This document shows, piece by piece, positions 35,387 to 46,600 of a stretch of 64,000 nt of DNA (position 1 is the stretch's first letter; every line of letters starts with the position of its first letter). The position numbers and the translations under genes are program-made. Below the pieces are notes generated by a model. The model was not told the origin of the DNA. It saw only the letters and a program-made list of their open reading frames with translations, and searched no databases. This DNA is from Vibrio agarivorans (GTDB lineage: Bacteria; Pseudomonadota; Gammaproteobacteria; Enterobacterales; Vibrionaceae), in contig NZ_JAUFQF010000002.1 of the NCBI RefSeq assembly GCF_030409635.1, positions 248,001 to 312,000 of the forward strand. The letters run 5' to 3'.

Positions 35387-37501
35387 TTAGTTAACGGCTC
35401 TTACTTTGCCGCTTTTTAGGTCGTTGAGAACTTGAGATTTCGGACCATCGGCTAAGACCAAGCCCTTCTCCATCACGATGACACGATCAACAACATCCAG
35501 CATCGACATTTTGTGGGTAATCAAAATCAGCGTTTCATGCGACTTTAGCTGTGATAGTTGATGTTTGATCTGCATTTCTGAACGATTGTCCATCGCGCTG
35601 GTGGGTTCATCTAACAGCAATACAGGTGGTCGACCTAAAAAGGCTCGGGCAATCGCCACAGCCTGACGTTGACCACCGGAGAGTAATCCCCCCCCTTCAC
35701 CGACTTGACGCTCAAGGCCAGCAGGATCTTGCTGGGTAAACTGGGTTACGCCAGCGCGGTTGGCGGCATCCATCACGTCGCGGTCATCTGAAAGCGGTCG
35801 CCCTAGGGTAATGTTGTCGCGGATTGAGCCAAAGAACAGCTGGCTGTCCTGCGGGACACAGCCTATGTTTCGGCGAATATCGATATGATGCAGCTGTTCA
35901 ATATCGGTATCATCAATACGAACACTACCCTCTTTGGGCTGATATAACCCCATGATTAGACGCTCTAGCGTGGTCTTTCCTGATCCGATTCGCCCAATGA
36001 TAGCGACCTTCTCTCCGGGTTCAATCGTTAGGCTGACATCGCGTATAGAAGCGACTTGAGCTTCAGGATAGCTGAATGAAACTTTATCCAACTCGACCTT
36101 GCCTTGAACGATAGGGCGATGAACGTAGCGTTTACCTTCCTCTTGCTCATCCGGCATATCCATGACCTGCTCAATGATAGTCATCGACGATTTGGCTTGG
36201 TTATAGCGCGTTGACAGTAGCGATAGCTGGACCATCGGACCAATTGCTCGACCACTCAACATCGTTGCTGCGATTAGGCCGCCCATAGTGAGGTCACCTT
36301 GAGCAATCAAATAGACCCCAACAATGATCATACCTACGCTACAGGCTTGCTGCACAAACCCCGCAGCATTTTGAATACCATCGGTGATTCGGCGGCTCTT
36401 GATGTTCCAGTTGGCCATGTGGGCAACGGCTTCTTCCCAGCGGTATTGATATTGGCTTTGTGCTCCAAAGAGTTTGAGTGTCTCTAAACCTGCAAGGCTC
36501 TCAATCAAGTTGGCGTATTTTTGCGACGCAAGGCGTGAACCCTCTTCGATAGCGCGTTTTAACGGCCCTTGAATCAACAGTGAATAAATCATTAAGATGA
36601 TCACACCAGCCAGCGGTACGTAGACCAAATCGCCCGCCATGAGCCAAATGAGAATCAAAAATAGAATCGCAAAGGGCAAGTCGATAAGCGACGAAATGGT
36701 GGCAGAGGTAAAGAACTCTCTTATTGACTCAAACTCTTGCAGGTGACGAGCGAAAGCGCCGACAGAAGCAGGCTTGGCCTCCATCCGGATCCCTAATACT
36801 TTGCTAAACAGTTTAGATGAGATCAAAATGTCAGACTTTTTCCCCGCAACATCAATAAAATAGCTACGTAGTAGCTTTAGGAATAAGTCAAAGAAGAAAA
36901 TGACAAACACACCACTGGCGAGTACCCATAACGTTTCAAACGCAAGGTTTGGGACCACCTTGTCATACACAATTCGTGTGAACATGGGGGCAGCAATGGC
37001 GAACAGGTTGATGAAAATCGACGCTATGAGCACATCACGATAGATTTTTTTAGATTGCCACAACGTACTCCAGAACCAATGGCCATCTTTGGTTTTGAGC
37101 ACCTCTGGAGAGCGTTCATCGTAGCGGAACTGCTTCTTGACCAAGAAGTAACGCCCGCTGTACTGCTCTTGCAAATCCTCTAAAGGGATAGAAATAGGCG
37201 CAAGACCTGACTCACTATTGATGACCTCCGCTTCACTTTTTTCATTGTTTATCGAGTTAAGAACGCAAGCATCGCCACCCTTGAGAAGTAGAACAACAGG
37301 CAAAACGAGAGCGGAAATATCTTGCAATGGGCTGCGATTTTCTCGCGCCACAAGTCCAGCTCGCTCAGCAGAGCGAGGGAATAAAAACGGGGTTAATCGG
37401 CCATCAGTCAGCGGCAACCCATTGATGAGTGCCTCTGGCGAATTGGCGAGCCCATAATATCGGCTGACATAGATGAGCGAATTGAGTAGTGGGTCTTGCA
37501 T
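35387..37501 (-). CDS. lapB: LapB-type I secretion ABC transporter
   Basis: A 704-residue T1SS permease/ATPase. The N-terminal 130 residues look like a degenerate peptidase-C39-like domain without the catalytic Cys (LAPISIPLEDLQEQYSGRYF region). Next is a six-helix membrane domain (about 160-440, DVLIASIFINLFAIAAPMFT), then the ATPase with Walker A IGRIGSGKTT, signature LLSGGQRQAVAIARA and Walker B VLLLDEPTSAMD. The C39-like fold and the partners lapD-lapG-lapC identify it as the exporter of a LapA/RTX-type adhesin. No adhesin gene is in the window. Last gene of the operon, 33 bp after lapD. Confidence 0.88.
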   Translation of the reverse strand: MQDPLLNSLIYVSRYYGLANSPEALINGLPLTDGRLTPFLFPRSAERAGLVARENRSPLQDISALVLPVVLLLKGGDACVLNSINNEKSEAEVINSESGLAPISIPLEDLQEQYSGRYFLVKKQFRYDERSPEVLKTKDGHWFWSTLWQSKKIYRDVLIASIFINLFAIAAPMFTRIVYDKVVPNLAFETLWVLASGVFVIFFFDLFLKLLRSYFIDVAGKKSDILISSKLFSKVLGIRMEAKPASVGAFARHLQEFESIREFFTSATISSLIDLPFAILFLILIWLMAGDLVYVPLAGVIILMIYSLLIQGPLKRAIEEGSRLASQKYANLIESLAGLETLKLFGAQSQYQYRWEEAVAHMANWNIKSRRITDGIQNAAGFVQQACSVGMIIVGVYLIAQGDLTMGGLIAATMLSGRAIGPMVQLSLLSTRYNQAKSSMTIIEQVMDMPDEQEEGKRYVHRPIVQGKVELDKVSFSYPEAQVASIRDVSLTIEPGEKVAIIGRIGSGKTTLERLIMGLYQPKEGSVRIDDTDIEQLHHIDIRRNIGCVPQDSQLFFGSIRDNITLGRPLSDDRDVMDAANRAGVTQFTQQDPAGLERQVGEGGGLLSGGQRQAVAIARAFLGRPPVLLLDEPTSAMDNRSEMQIKHQLSQLKSHETLILITHKMSMLDVVDRVIVMEKGLVLADGPKSQVLNDLKSGKVRAVN

Positions 37502-37534
37502 GACTAGCGTTACCTTCTTAAATTGCTCATAAAA

Positions 37535-39448
37535 TTACGAATTATCGACAATAAAGCCTTGGAAAGCCTCGACAAAGTGCTCAGAAAGGAAGTCCAACTG
37601 AGTTTGTGTCTCCACTCGTGACGCGATGGTCGTGATACCAAGGTTGTGTGCAGTTCGAGAGATAGACGTGAGGGTATATTTTTGCTTTTCATCGTCTAGG
37701 TTGTGCGTAAACAAGTAGTCGAGCTTCACGTAAGACGGAGAGAACTCGCTGAGATATTCTAAGGCTTGGAAGTCACGACCATAGTTGTCTACCCCGAAGT
37801 GAGCGCCAGCCGCTTTGACTGCGTTACAGAATAGGGCAGCATAATGTGGAGTTTGCACAAAGCAGCGTTCAGGTAATTCAAAGTGGAGAAGGCTTGCCAC
37901 CCGTTTATGCTTACTTAACTTGTAGCTGATCCAACGGATAAAGCTCGCCTCTTCGACGCTAGAAGGAGAGATGTTGATGGCGATTGGCTCTTTGAATTCG
38001 CCTTGTTCAAGCTTTTTGATGACGGCTTCAATAACATACTCATCAAAAATATTACTCGACTTAAGTTGCTCGAGAGCAAACAAGTATTGGTTAGCGGTGT
38101 ATCGCTCATCTCCTCTGACAATTGCGGTAAAGATTTCGCGATGGAACGTTTGTCCCCAGCTATTGTTGGCGGCTTGGAAGCGGAAGTCGAACCAATCGTT
38201 GTGAATCGCCTCTTCAACCAGGGCTTTCCATTGCTGTTTACCCATAACCCCGCTAGCACTTTCTTGTGCTGCAAGATGATAAAGTTCTTCTGGGTTGCCT
38301 TTGGCGGTGGCTACTGCGTTATCGAGTTGCGCCAAAATATCACTGCTCGATTGTTTGCGGTCGTTATAGATGACACCCAGTGCCAAAGGTAGCGCTGCGG
38401 TGGCGGTTGGGTCTGGGTTAACGCTTTGCACGTAGTTTATGATGCTATCAGCCAATAATTTGAGTTCTGACTCATCAATACTTGGGAAGATAAAGGCAAT
38501 TTCGACACTGGATAATCGAGCAATCGTGCAGTTTAATTCGTTGATAGAGTTAGCTAACTGTTTCGCAACAGAACGCACCATCTCATCGCCTTCTTGATAG
38601 CCTTTTTGGTCATAAATACTCTGGATAAAACTGGCTTCTAGCAGTGCGACACCTCCTAGACCTCCCTCGTCGAGCCAACTGTTCAGTTGAGTCATAAACA
38701 TCTTACGGTTGCCGAGCTGAGAAACCGGGTCGATATACGCCTGTTCACGTAATCGTTGTGCTTCTTTGGCTTGGGACTTAAAGGACTCTTCAACTTGTGA
38801 AGACATTTTATTGATGCCATTGACCACGTATTGCAAGTCTTTGGTGACGGGCAGTGGCAGAGGGGAACCAAAGTGGTTATTGGCAACTTGCTCCATTTTC
38901 GACACAATTTGTTTTAGTGGGCTCAGAGCGCGCTTGAGGATAAAGGCGATAGCCGCTAGGCCAAGGATCATAACGATAAAAAAGGCTACGAGAATTCGTT
39001 GAAAGGCTTGCCAAAGTTGTTGATATGCCTCTCCGGGGTGACTGATAATCTCGACTTCAGCGAGCTGCATCCATCCGCTGGTAATCACGCGTTGTTCGTG
39101 GATTTTGTCGAATAGATCAAGGCTAACAAACCAATTGGGAACGGTGCTAGGTTTGACGGGGTATGAACGCAATATTTCTTCACCGCTTTCAAGGAAAATC
39201 AAGCGCACAACCGAGTAGGTGCTGCCATCAAACAGCGCATTAATGACCGATTCAACTGCAACGGTATCATCGTCCTCCAAATAAGGTGCGAGAGCGAGTC
39301 CGACAGTGTTAATGGTGTTATACACTTCGGAGCGCTGCTGTTGCTCCAAGTTATTGCGCGTTGTCTTGAGTTCGATGATCGCCACCGAAACCAACAACAG
39401 CATAAACACTGAAATCATCCCTGCGACTAGCTGTTTATATAGTGTCAT
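37535..39448 (-). CDS. lapD: LapD-like c-di-GMP receptor, degenerate GGDEF-EAL
   Basis: A 637-residue inner-membrane receptor. N-terminal helix MISVFMLLLVSVAIIEL; periplasmic LapD/MoxY domain to about residue 150 (with IISHPGEAYQQLW); second helix FFIVMILGLAAIAFIL; HAMP; a GGDEF-like domain where the active motif is replaced (RLSSVEIAFIFP); and a C-terminal EAL-like domain lacking EAL (REIFTAIV) though INISPSSVEEASF remains. In the family, c-di-GMP binding by the EAL-like part lets the periplasmic domain hold LapG away from the adhesin. lapG lies 5 bp upstream in the operon. Confidence 0.88.
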   Translation of the reverse strand: MTLYKQLVAGMISVFMLLLVSVAIIELKTTRNNLEQQQRSEVYNTINTVGLALAPYLEDDDTVAVESVINALFDGSTYSVVRLIFLESGEEILRSYPVKPSTVPNWFVSLDLFDKIHEQRVITSGWMQLAEVEIISHPGEAYQQLWQAFQRILVAFFIVMILGLAAIAFILKRALSPLKQIVSKMEQVANNHFGSPLPLPVTKDLQYVVNGINKMSSQVEESFKSQAKEAQRLREQAYIDPVSQLGNRKMFMTQLNSWLDEGGLGGVALLEASFIQSIYDQKGYQEGDEMVRSVAKQLANSINELNCTIARLSSVEIAFIFPSIDESELKLLADSIINYVQSVNPDPTATAALPLALGVIYNDRKQSSSDILAQLDNAVATAKGNPEELYHLAAQESASGVMGKQQWKALVEEAIHNDWFDFRFQAANNSWGQTFHREIFTAIVRGDERYTANQYLFALEQLKSSNIFDEYVIEAVIKKLEQGEFKEPIAINISPSSVEEASFIRWISYKLSKHKRVASLLHFELPERCFVQTPHYAALFCNAVKAAGAHFGVDNYGRDFQALEYLSEFSPSYVKLDYLFTHNLDDEKQKYTLTSISRTAHNLGITTIASRVETQTQLDFLSEHFVEAFQGFIVDNS

Positions 39449-39453
39449 AGTCC

Positions 39454-40149
39454 CTACTCATCATAGTTAATGATCGGTTTGTTCAATTTGTCTGCTCGCT
39501 CACGAGCGCGTAAATCGTTCCATAATGTTAGGCGGGAAGCATCTCCTGCCAGCTGACTTTGCCGCGCTTTAACTAGCCACAAGTTTTTACCGTTAAAACT
39601 GTAGATAGGCAGTAAATCTGTGCGCTTTGAAGCGAGGCGAATAGTTGGGTCTAAGTTGTCCAAAATCAGTGGCTCTGCACTGGGCTTGGAGTAGTAGGCG
39701 AGTACCATATGGAATTGATCCAATTGAATCGCCTTGGCATAAATTAGCCGCAACTTTTTATCGGAGACACCCAGCTCAAGCAGAGAGAAGTATTTGGCAA
39801 TGGTGAAGTCCTCACAATCACCGCCACTGCTTCCTAAAAACTCAAGAGGCGTTGCCCAGTAATCTTTCTTGCCCCACAAACGGATGTCATCAACGAAGTT
39901 CATCTGGTTAAAAAACTGATTGATTTCGCTTAGCTTCACCTGTTCCGGTTCATTTTTTAGTTCACCCATCAGTGAACGCCATGTTTCAACTCGTTTGCCA
40001 GCTCTGGGTCCATAGGTTCGCGAAACTAAGTCAACCCAGCGCTGTTCCTCACGATTGAGCGCCTCAGTTATCGATGGGCTAAACGACAATAGTCCAGCAA
40101 GCAGGCTACCACTCAACAGCTTGCTGTATGATCGAGGCTTAACCCACAT
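39454..40149 (-). CDS. lapG: LapG-like periplasmic cysteine protease
   Basis: A 231-residue transglutaminase-like (BTLCP/DUF920) protease. Export signal MWVKPRSYSKLLSGSLLAGL with cleavage near TEALN. Catalytic triad by position: Cys112 in GGDCEDFTIAKY, His147 in QFHMVLAYY, Asp164 in LILDNLDPT. Family members cut the N-terminal site of LapA-type adhesins when LapD does not sequester them, dispersing the biofilm. It sits between lapC (15 bp gap) and lapD (5 bp gap), fixing the operon role. The target adhesin must be elsewhere. Confidence 0.9.
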   Translation of the reverse strand: MWVKPRSYSKLLSGSLLAGLLSFSPSITEALNREEQRWVDLVSRTYGPRAGKRVETWRSLMGELKNEPEQVKLSEINQFFNQMNFVDDIRLWGKKDYWATPLEFLGSSGGDCEDFTIAKYFSLLELGVSDKKLRLIYAKAIQLDQFHMVLAYYSKPSAEPLILDNLDPTIRLASKRTDLLPIYSFNGKNLWLVKARQSQLAGDASRLTLWNDLRARERADKLNKPIINYDE

Positions 40150-40164
40150 CCGTATTTTTCACCT

Positions 40165-41556
40165 TTACTCTTTCAGCGCATTTTGTTGAGCGCTAAGAAT
40201 CGGTTTGAGCAAATAATCGAGCACTGTTCGTTTGCCAGTAATAATGTCCACACTGGCTGTCATACCAGGAATAATCGGCAGCTGATTATCCGTACCTAAA
40301 CTGGTGTTATCGGTGCGAATGCGCACAAGGTAGAAGCTATTGCCCTCCTCATCTTGAGTGGTATCCGCACTGATGTGTTCTAGTCGACCGACTAGCCCGC
40401 CGTATTTAGTGAAATCATAAGCACTGAATTTGACCGTGGCAGCAAGGTCTGGTCTCAAGAAAGCGATATCTTGCGGCGCTATTTTGGCTTCAACCAATAA
40501 GGTATCTTCGGTCGGTACGATTTCGACGATATCCATACCGGGTTGAATTACGCCGCCCACGGTATTCACATTGATGGTTTTTACCGTACCGGTTACCGGT
40601 GAAATCACCGTGGTTCGAGTGACTCGGTCTTCAAGGCCGACGGCAGACTCGGTCATCGCAGATAAGCGGTCTTGAGCTTCGTTGAGAGACTCTTGGTGTT
40701 CGATAATGAACTTCTGAGCAGCATCGATACGGCTTAGCATCACCTCTCGTGCTTCTGAGCGTAATACCGGAATTTTAAGATCAGTGGAAGTCATATCACG
40801 GCGTGTATCGTTCACTTGACGTTGGAGTTTGAGTAGCTCGACTTTCGGAACCACGCCTTCATCCGCTAACGGTTGAGTAATTTCAAGCTCTTTACGTGCA
40901 AAGTTATAGCTTTGACGCAGGTTATTGACTCTCGCTTGCGCTTCTACAATATCTTGCTGCTTCTGTTTAACCTTTTGATCGATGAGTGACAATTGGCTGC
41001 GCAGTTCGTTGAGGCCTTGAATATATTCAGCGCGTTGACGGGCCACCAAGTTTGGGTCTTGAGCGATCAAGGCTTCCGCGTAGTTAAGTTTGTCAGTATC
41101 GATTTTCACGTTGTCGCGCCAGTTACGCTCAGAGAAGTCACGATTGATTATGACACTGGAAATCGAAGCTGAGAGCTGCTGTACCGTCGCGCTGAGGTTA
41201 GAGACTTGCTTTTCACGCTCTTTGAAGTCTGAACGGAAGCGCGTGTCATCGAGTAGAAGAAGTTGCTGACCTTGTTGGACTTGTTGTCCCTCTGAGATAA
41301 GGATCTCTTTTACTAAACCGCCCTCCAGGTTGGAAACCACCTGAATTTGCGAAGAGGGGACAACCTTACCCTGACCAACTGTCACTTTGTCAATCTCAGC
41401 CCAGCTTGCCCAAACACCTGCCACAATAAAAAATAGGACGATAACCCATAGCAAAACACGTGCGCTGCTCGGGGTGTTGAGCAGCAGTGCAGCAGTTTTA
41501 TCGTCCACATAATCCAGTTCTGTGGAGGAGAGCTTGTCAAAGCGGTCTTTGCTCAT
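40165..41556 (-). CDS. lapC: LapC-type HlyD membrane-fusion protein
   Basis: A 463-residue T1SS adaptor. One N-terminal helix (ARVLLWVIVLFFIVAGVWASW), then the lipoyl/barrel-sandwich part VVPSSQIQVVSNLEGGLVKE, a long coiled coil (about 120-290) and the second half of the sandwich RTTVISPVTGTVKTINVNTV, ending YLLKPILSAQQNALKE. It spans the periplasm to a TolC-type channel. It is the first gene of the operon lapC-lapG-lapD-lapB, with the promoter in the region shared with pdxH. No TolC-like gene is near. Confidence 0.9.
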   Translation of the reverse strand: MSKDRFDKLSSTELDYVDDKTAALLLNTPSSARVLLWVIVLFFIVAGVWASWAEIDKVTVGQGKVVPSSQIQVVSNLEGGLVKEILISEGQQVQQGQQLLLLDDTRFRSDFKEREKQVSNLSATVQQLSASISSVIINRDFSERNWRDNVKIDTDKLNYAEALIAQDPNLVARQRAEYIQGLNELRSQLSLIDQKVKQKQQDIVEAQARVNNLRQSYNFARKELEITQPLADEGVVPKVELLKLQRQVNDTRRDMTSTDLKIPVLRSEAREVMLSRIDAAQKFIIEHQESLNEAQDRLSAMTESAVGLEDRVTRTTVISPVTGTVKTINVNTVGGVIQPGMDIVEIVPTEDTLLVEAKIAPQDIAFLRPDLAATVKFSAYDFTKYGGLVGRLEHISADTTQDEEGNSFYLVRIRTDNTSLGTDNQLPIIPGMTASVDIITGKRTVLDYLLKPILSAQQNALKE

Positions 41557-41778
41557 TGTGTTTCAATCCTTGAAAACGGCCATTGCTACTAGTTTAGTCG
41601 CTAGGTCATTGCATGTTAACTGTTTGATACAATTAATGTAAACAAATTGATTGCATCGTGTGAACTAATACTAGTTAAGGACAATCTTTTGCCCTTTCCA
41701 AGGCGTAATAATTAAAGCCACTTGCAGTGGAACTATGATCAACGCACAATCTAGTAAAATTGTTAGAAGAGTAAGCTC

Positions 41779-42414
41779 ATGGATATAGCTGATATTCGTC
41801 GCGAGTACAGTCGCGATGGTCTAAGACGAAACGATCTGAAAGACGACCCTATTGACCAATTTAACCTCTGGTTACAGCAAGCGATTGATGCTGGTATGAC
41901 CGATCCAACTGCGATGACGGTGGCAACGGTTGACGAGCGTGGTCAGCCGTTTCAGCGTATTGTTCTGCTCAAAAATCTAGACCAGCAAGGCTTTGTTTTT
42001 TATACCAATTTAGGCAGTCGTAAAGCGCAGCAAATAGAACATAACCACCGCGTTAGTTTGCACTTTCCTTGGCATCCGCTAGAGCGTCAAGTGCATGTTA
42101 CCGGTGTTGCAGAAAAGATGTCATCGGTTGAGAACATGAAGTACTTCCTCTCTCGCCCGAAAGAGAGCCAAATTGCTGCCATTGCCAGTAAGCAAAGTAG
42201 CCGCATTTCAGCGCGTGGTGTTTTAGAGGCCAAATATTTAGAGTTGAAGCAGAAGTTTGAGAGGGGCGATGTGCCTGTGCCATCATTTTGGGGCGGCTAC
42301 CGCATCAGGCCTGAATCGATCGAGTTTTGGCAGGGAGGCGAACATCGTTTACATGACAGATTTCTCTACTCTTCCTCGCAAAATCAATGGGATATAGAGC
42401 GCCTAGCACCGTAA
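41779..42414 (+). CDS. pdxH: Pyridoxamine/pyridoxine 5'-phosphate oxidase
   Basis: A 211-residue FMN enzyme making pyridoxal phosphate, the last step of B6 synthesis and salvage. Signatures: [55 protein letters not shown] and the PDXPO C-terminal [20 protein letters not shown]. It starts [15 protein letters not shown]. Single gene, divergent from lapC across 220 bp. Several PLP enzymes, including malP, depend on its product, but that link is general. Confidence 0.96.
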   Translation: MDIADIRREYSRDGLRRNDLKDDPIDQFNLWLQQAIDAGMTDPTAMTVATVDERGQPFQRIVLLKNLDQQGFVFYTNLGSRKAQQIEHNHRVSLHFPWHPLERQVHVTGVAEKMSSVENMKYFLSRPKESQIAAIASKQSSRISARGVLEAKYLELKQKFERGDVPVPSFWGGYRIRPESIEFWQGGEHRLHDRFLYSSSQNQWDIERLAP

Positions 42415-42445
42415 TTTAACGCTCTCCTATTTTTTGTCATGCTTC

Positions 42446-42473
42446 AAGGCTACTCTCGATAGTAGCCTTTCAT
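42446..42473 (+). terminator. Intrinsic terminator after pdxH
   Basis: AAGGCTACT (42446-42454) and AGTAGCCTT (42461-42469), 9 bp, followed by TCATTT. Confidence 0.7.
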
Positions 42474-42694
42474 TTATCCAACGGATTTCTCTCCCTAAAA
42501 TTGGTGAAGCATTAACCGTAATTTATTCGCTCTTGATCATCGTTCCGAGAGAGTTTGATCACATTTCTTACCTTGTTATGTCCAATCATGTACGTCCATT
42601 TACATGTAGAACAAGCGCTTATACAATCCACTATTCAAGCTCGAACCCCTGATATACACTGGCCGCGTTTGCTGATTATATTGCTAGGTGAAAC

Positions 42695-43504
42695 GTGTCA
42701 AAGTCTTCAATCCCTTCTCATACCCCATCGATACAACTGCCTACGCCTGCAGAAGTTGTTACTTTGCCCTCATTTATGGATTGCCATGATCATAGTTACA
42801 CCCAGATCGTGATTGGTTTGGATGGCAGTTCCGAGTTCGAGGTATCGGGGGTGGGCAATATTGTGGGGCCAGGGCAAGGGTGTATTGTCAATTCGGGAGA
42901 AGGGCATGCGTTCGGGAGTGTACATAATCCGTCAGATATTCTGGTACTAAACCTTCCAGCGGCACAAGACAGTGACCCACTGTTATTACACAAGCTTAAT
43001 CAAGTCGCCAAGACAGAGCTCTATTTTCAACTGGACACTTCGGTGCAACAGCTCATCCACTTGATGACCAAAGAGATGCGCGCACACCCTGATGATGTTC
43101 TGCTTCGTCGCGCTTGTAACGATACCGTGATTGCTCTTTTGCATCGCCACAGTCAGCAATTTCAGTTAGTAGAGAAGTCTCCCCGATTTGATATCGACTT
43201 GCTCAATCGTTATATCGATCAACATATTAGCCGTAAGATCTCAGTCACTCAGTTAGCGGGTAGCGTCTTTTTGAGTGAGAGTCAGTTTCATCACCTGTTT
43301 AAAGAGCAGTTCAACATCACACCGCATCAATATGTATTGAGTCGACGAGTCGATAAGGCGAAGCAGCTGATTGAGGTTGGTCAGTTTACTTTAGGTCAAG
43401 TCGCTGAACTCACGGGCTTTTCTAGCCAAAGCACTTTTGCCCATGCCTTTAGTCGTTTGGTGGGTCAAACACCATCATCATTTCGTAAGCGCTTTAAAGG
43501 TTAA
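42695..43504 (+). CDS. AraC-family regulator upstream of put genes, GTG start
   Basis: A 269-residue regulator starting at GTG with AGGTG seven bases before. The N-terminal cupin (about 30-120; CHDHSYTQIVIGLDGSSEFE and GEGHAFGSVHNP) is the ligand domain. The C-terminal AraC double helix-turn-helix shows KISVTQLAGSVFLSESQFHH and GQVAELTGFSSQSTFAHAFS ending RLVGQTPSSFRKRFKG. It is divergent-free, lying 173 bp before putA on the same strand, so it probably controls proline use in this species, with or without proline as ligand. No operator could be marked. Confidence 0.85.
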   Translation: MSKSSIPSHTPSIQLPTPAEVVTLPSFMDCHDHSYTQIVIGLDGSSEFEVSGVGNIVGPGQGCIVNSGEGHAFGSVHNPSDILVLNLPAAQDSDPLLLHKLNQVAKTELYFQLDTSVQQLIHLMTKEMRAHPDDVLLRRACNDTVIALLHRHSQQFQLVEKSPRFDIDLLNRYIDQHISRKISVTQLAGSVFLSESQFHHLFKEQFNITPHQYVLSRRVDKAKQLIEVGQFTLGQVAELTGFSSQSTFAHAFSRLVGQTPSSFRKRFKG

Positions 43505-43585
43505 TGTGACGGCTGTGGCACATTATTTGTGATATTGTTTCGGTTTCGTTATGTATAGGAGTTTTTAAATAAAAAACCAGAGTTT

Positions 43586-43615
43586 TTGACAAGTTTTTCA
43601 TTCCCCCTCAAAATA
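43586..43615 (+). promoter_or_regulatory. Putative sigma70 promoter of putA
   Basis: TTGACA (43586-43591), 18-bp spacer, AAAATA (43610-43615), about 60 bp before the putA ATG. A perfect -35 with a weak -10, consistent with activator control. Confidence 0.45.
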
Positions 43616-43677
43616 GACTGCTAGCCATTGTTTAATTCTCGAGACGCACTCGAGGCAGTCACAGATAGAGGGAAGTT

Positions 43678-46600
43678 ATGTTTGCTGCATCAAATGTATT
43701 TACCCCAGCGTTTATCGAGCAGCCGCTCGAGGTGCTGTGGTCGCATATTTCTCCATTGTATATGGTGGATGAAACGCAATGGCTACAACAACTAATTCCA
43801 TTAGCTACGCCTTCGGATTTGGAAAAACAGCAAATCCAATCTCAAACCCACTCACTGATTGAAGCCATTCGCGCGGATAAACAGTCGATCCAAATGATCG
43901 ATGCACTGTTGCTTGAATACAGCTTAGACACGCAAGAAGGTATCTTGTTGATGTGTCTCGCTGAAGCATTGATGCGTATTCCTGATGCTGCAACCGCCGA
44001 TGCCTTAATTAAAGATAAACTCACGGTGGCAGACTGGAAATCTCACTTAAAGAGTTCCGATTCGGTATTTGTTAATGCTTCCACGTGGGGGTTAATGCTG
44101 ACCGGCAAAGTGATTGGTTTGCAGGAAAGTGACAAGCAAACCCCAGCGAACGCGATGAATCGTTTAATGAATAAAATGTCAGAGCCTGTCATTCGACGTG
44201 CGATGCATCAAGCGATGAAGATCATGGGGCATCAGTTTGTGCTTGGTCGCACTATTGGTGAGGCGCAGAAGAACAGCGTAAACCTGCAAAAACAAGGCTT
44301 TACGCACTCATACGATATGCTAGGTGAGGCTGCCCTCACTAGCGCTGATGCCAGTAAATACTTTAAAGATTACTTAATGGCGATTGAAGCGGTTGGCAGG
44401 CAAGAAAAAGTGGCAGGCTGCCCACTACCTTCCGTCTCTATTAAGTTATCGGCTCTGCATCCGCGTTATGAAGTGTCTCAACGTGAGCGTGTGATGACGG
44501 AGCTTTATGCCACGGTCAATGAGCTGCTAAAACGAGCGGTTGAGTTGGATATTCCGATTACTATTGATGCTGAAGAAGCAGATAGACTTGAATTGTCTCT
44601 TGAGCTGTTTGCCAAGCTTTATCAAAGCGATACTGTGCGTGGCTGGGGTCGATTTGGCTTGGTAGTTCAAGCTTATTCGAAGCGAGCGCTGGCCGTGTTG
44701 GTCTGGTTAAACCGCCTTGCTCAACTTCAAGGAGACACGATTCCGCTGCGCTTGGTTAAAGGCGCATATTGGGACAGTGAGATCAAATGGTCTCAGCAGT
44801 CGGGCTACCTTGCTTATCCGGTATTTACGCGTAAAGAAGCCACTGATGTCTCTTATCTAGCCTGTGCACGCTTCCTACTGAATGATGCCGTGCGGGGTAA
44901 TATTTTCCCTCAGTTTGCCAGTCACAATGCGCAGACTGTAACCGCGATAGCCTCGATGGCAACACATTCGGATTACGAATTCCAACGGTTACATGGAATG
45001 GGAGAGGCGTTGTATCAACACGTCATGGCTCGCTATCAGCAATCAGTGCGTATCTATGCGCCCGTCGGAAGCCATAAAGACCTTCTGCCTTATCTCGTGC
45101 GCCGTTTGCTTGAAAATGGTGCCAACAGCTCTTTTGTTCATCGATTAGTGGATAGTCGTTGTCCCGTTGAGAGTTTGACCCATCATCCAATTGATACTTT
45201 GCTGGCTCATGAGAGCTTGGCCAATCCGCAGATCCCACTCCCTCCAGAAGTGTTTAATGACCGAATCAACTCACTAGGTGTCAATGTCGATATTGAGAGT
45301 GAGTGCTTACCCTTTGAGCGTCAAGTCGAGCAGTTTATCGATACCCAGTGGTATGGCGCGCCGATCATTAATGGCATTGTTACTTCCGAAAGCATGATCA
45401 AGGCAGATCCACAAGCTCTAATGATCACAGCCCCGTATGATCGCTCAAAACAGGTCGGGGTAATGAAGTTTACATCCCTTGATCATGTTTCCGACGCGAT
45501 CAGTACAGCAAAACAAGGCTTTGAGGATTGGGCGAAGACGACCCCTGAGCAAAGAGGCGCTTATTTAGAGAAGTTTGCTGATGTTATGCAGGATAACTTA
45601 GCTGAGCTTGTCGCACTGTGTCATCACGAGGCCGGTAAAACGATTCACGATAGTATTGATGAAGTCCGTGAAGCAGTCGACTTTTGTCGTTATTACGCGA
45701 AGTTTGCGCCAATTTTTGAGAGTGAGACGAGACAAGGCATCAATGGTCGAGAGCAAACTTGGCAGCGTCAAGGGCGTGGCGTCTTTGTGTGCATTAGCCC
45801 TTGGAACTTTCCACTAGCGATCTTTGTTGGGCAAATCTCAGCGGCGTTAATGGCGGGCAATACGGTTATCGCTAAACCCGCAGAGCAAACCAGTTTAATG
45901 GCATGTAAAGCGGTGCAGTTGATGCTTGAAAGTGGTTTTCCAAGTTACGCGATCCAGCTTGTTCCTGGCTCTGGTGCAGAGTTGGGTGCGGCTCTGACAC
46001 AACACCCTGATGTCGCGGGCGTTGCATTTACTGGATCGACGCCAACGGCGCAGCGTATTAATGCTTCGTTAGCGCAGCGAGAGACATTGCCTGTTCCGTT
46101 TATTGCTGAAACGGGAGGGCAGAATGCGATGATCGTTGATAGCACTGCGCTGCCAGAGCAGGTGGTGAGAGATGTGGTTCGTTCGGCTTTCGCTTCGGCA
46201 GGGCAGCGCTGTTCGGCACTGCGTGTGTTGTTTGTTCAGCAAGATATTGCTGATCGCATCCTTCACCTTATTCAAGGTGCAATGGATGAGCTTTATGTTG
46301 GTAAGCCTTATCTACATCAAGCAGATGTTGGACCGGTGATTGATCAAACCGCAAAGAACAAGCTCGAACAGCATATTGAACGTATGCAACGTGAACATCG
46401 CTTAGTTGCGCAAGCTAAATTCAGTGACGTATGTGACAGTGGGGACTATATCGCCCCAATCGCCTTTGAAATCGACAGCCTATCTTCACTCTCTGAAGAG
46501 CAGTTTGGCCCCATCCTACACATCGTACGTTATCAAGCCGATCAATTGGCGAACGTGGTTGAGCAAATTAACCAAAGTGGTTATGGCCTCACGATGGGTA

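Noticed and set aside
38003..38392. 129-codon + strand frame inside lapD
   Set aside because: Shadow of the conserved minus-strand gene.
3180..45420. Further ATGATCAA motifs in malP, putA and the dehydrogenase gene as RctB sites
   Set aside because: They encode Met-Ile-Lys in frame and are expected by chance.
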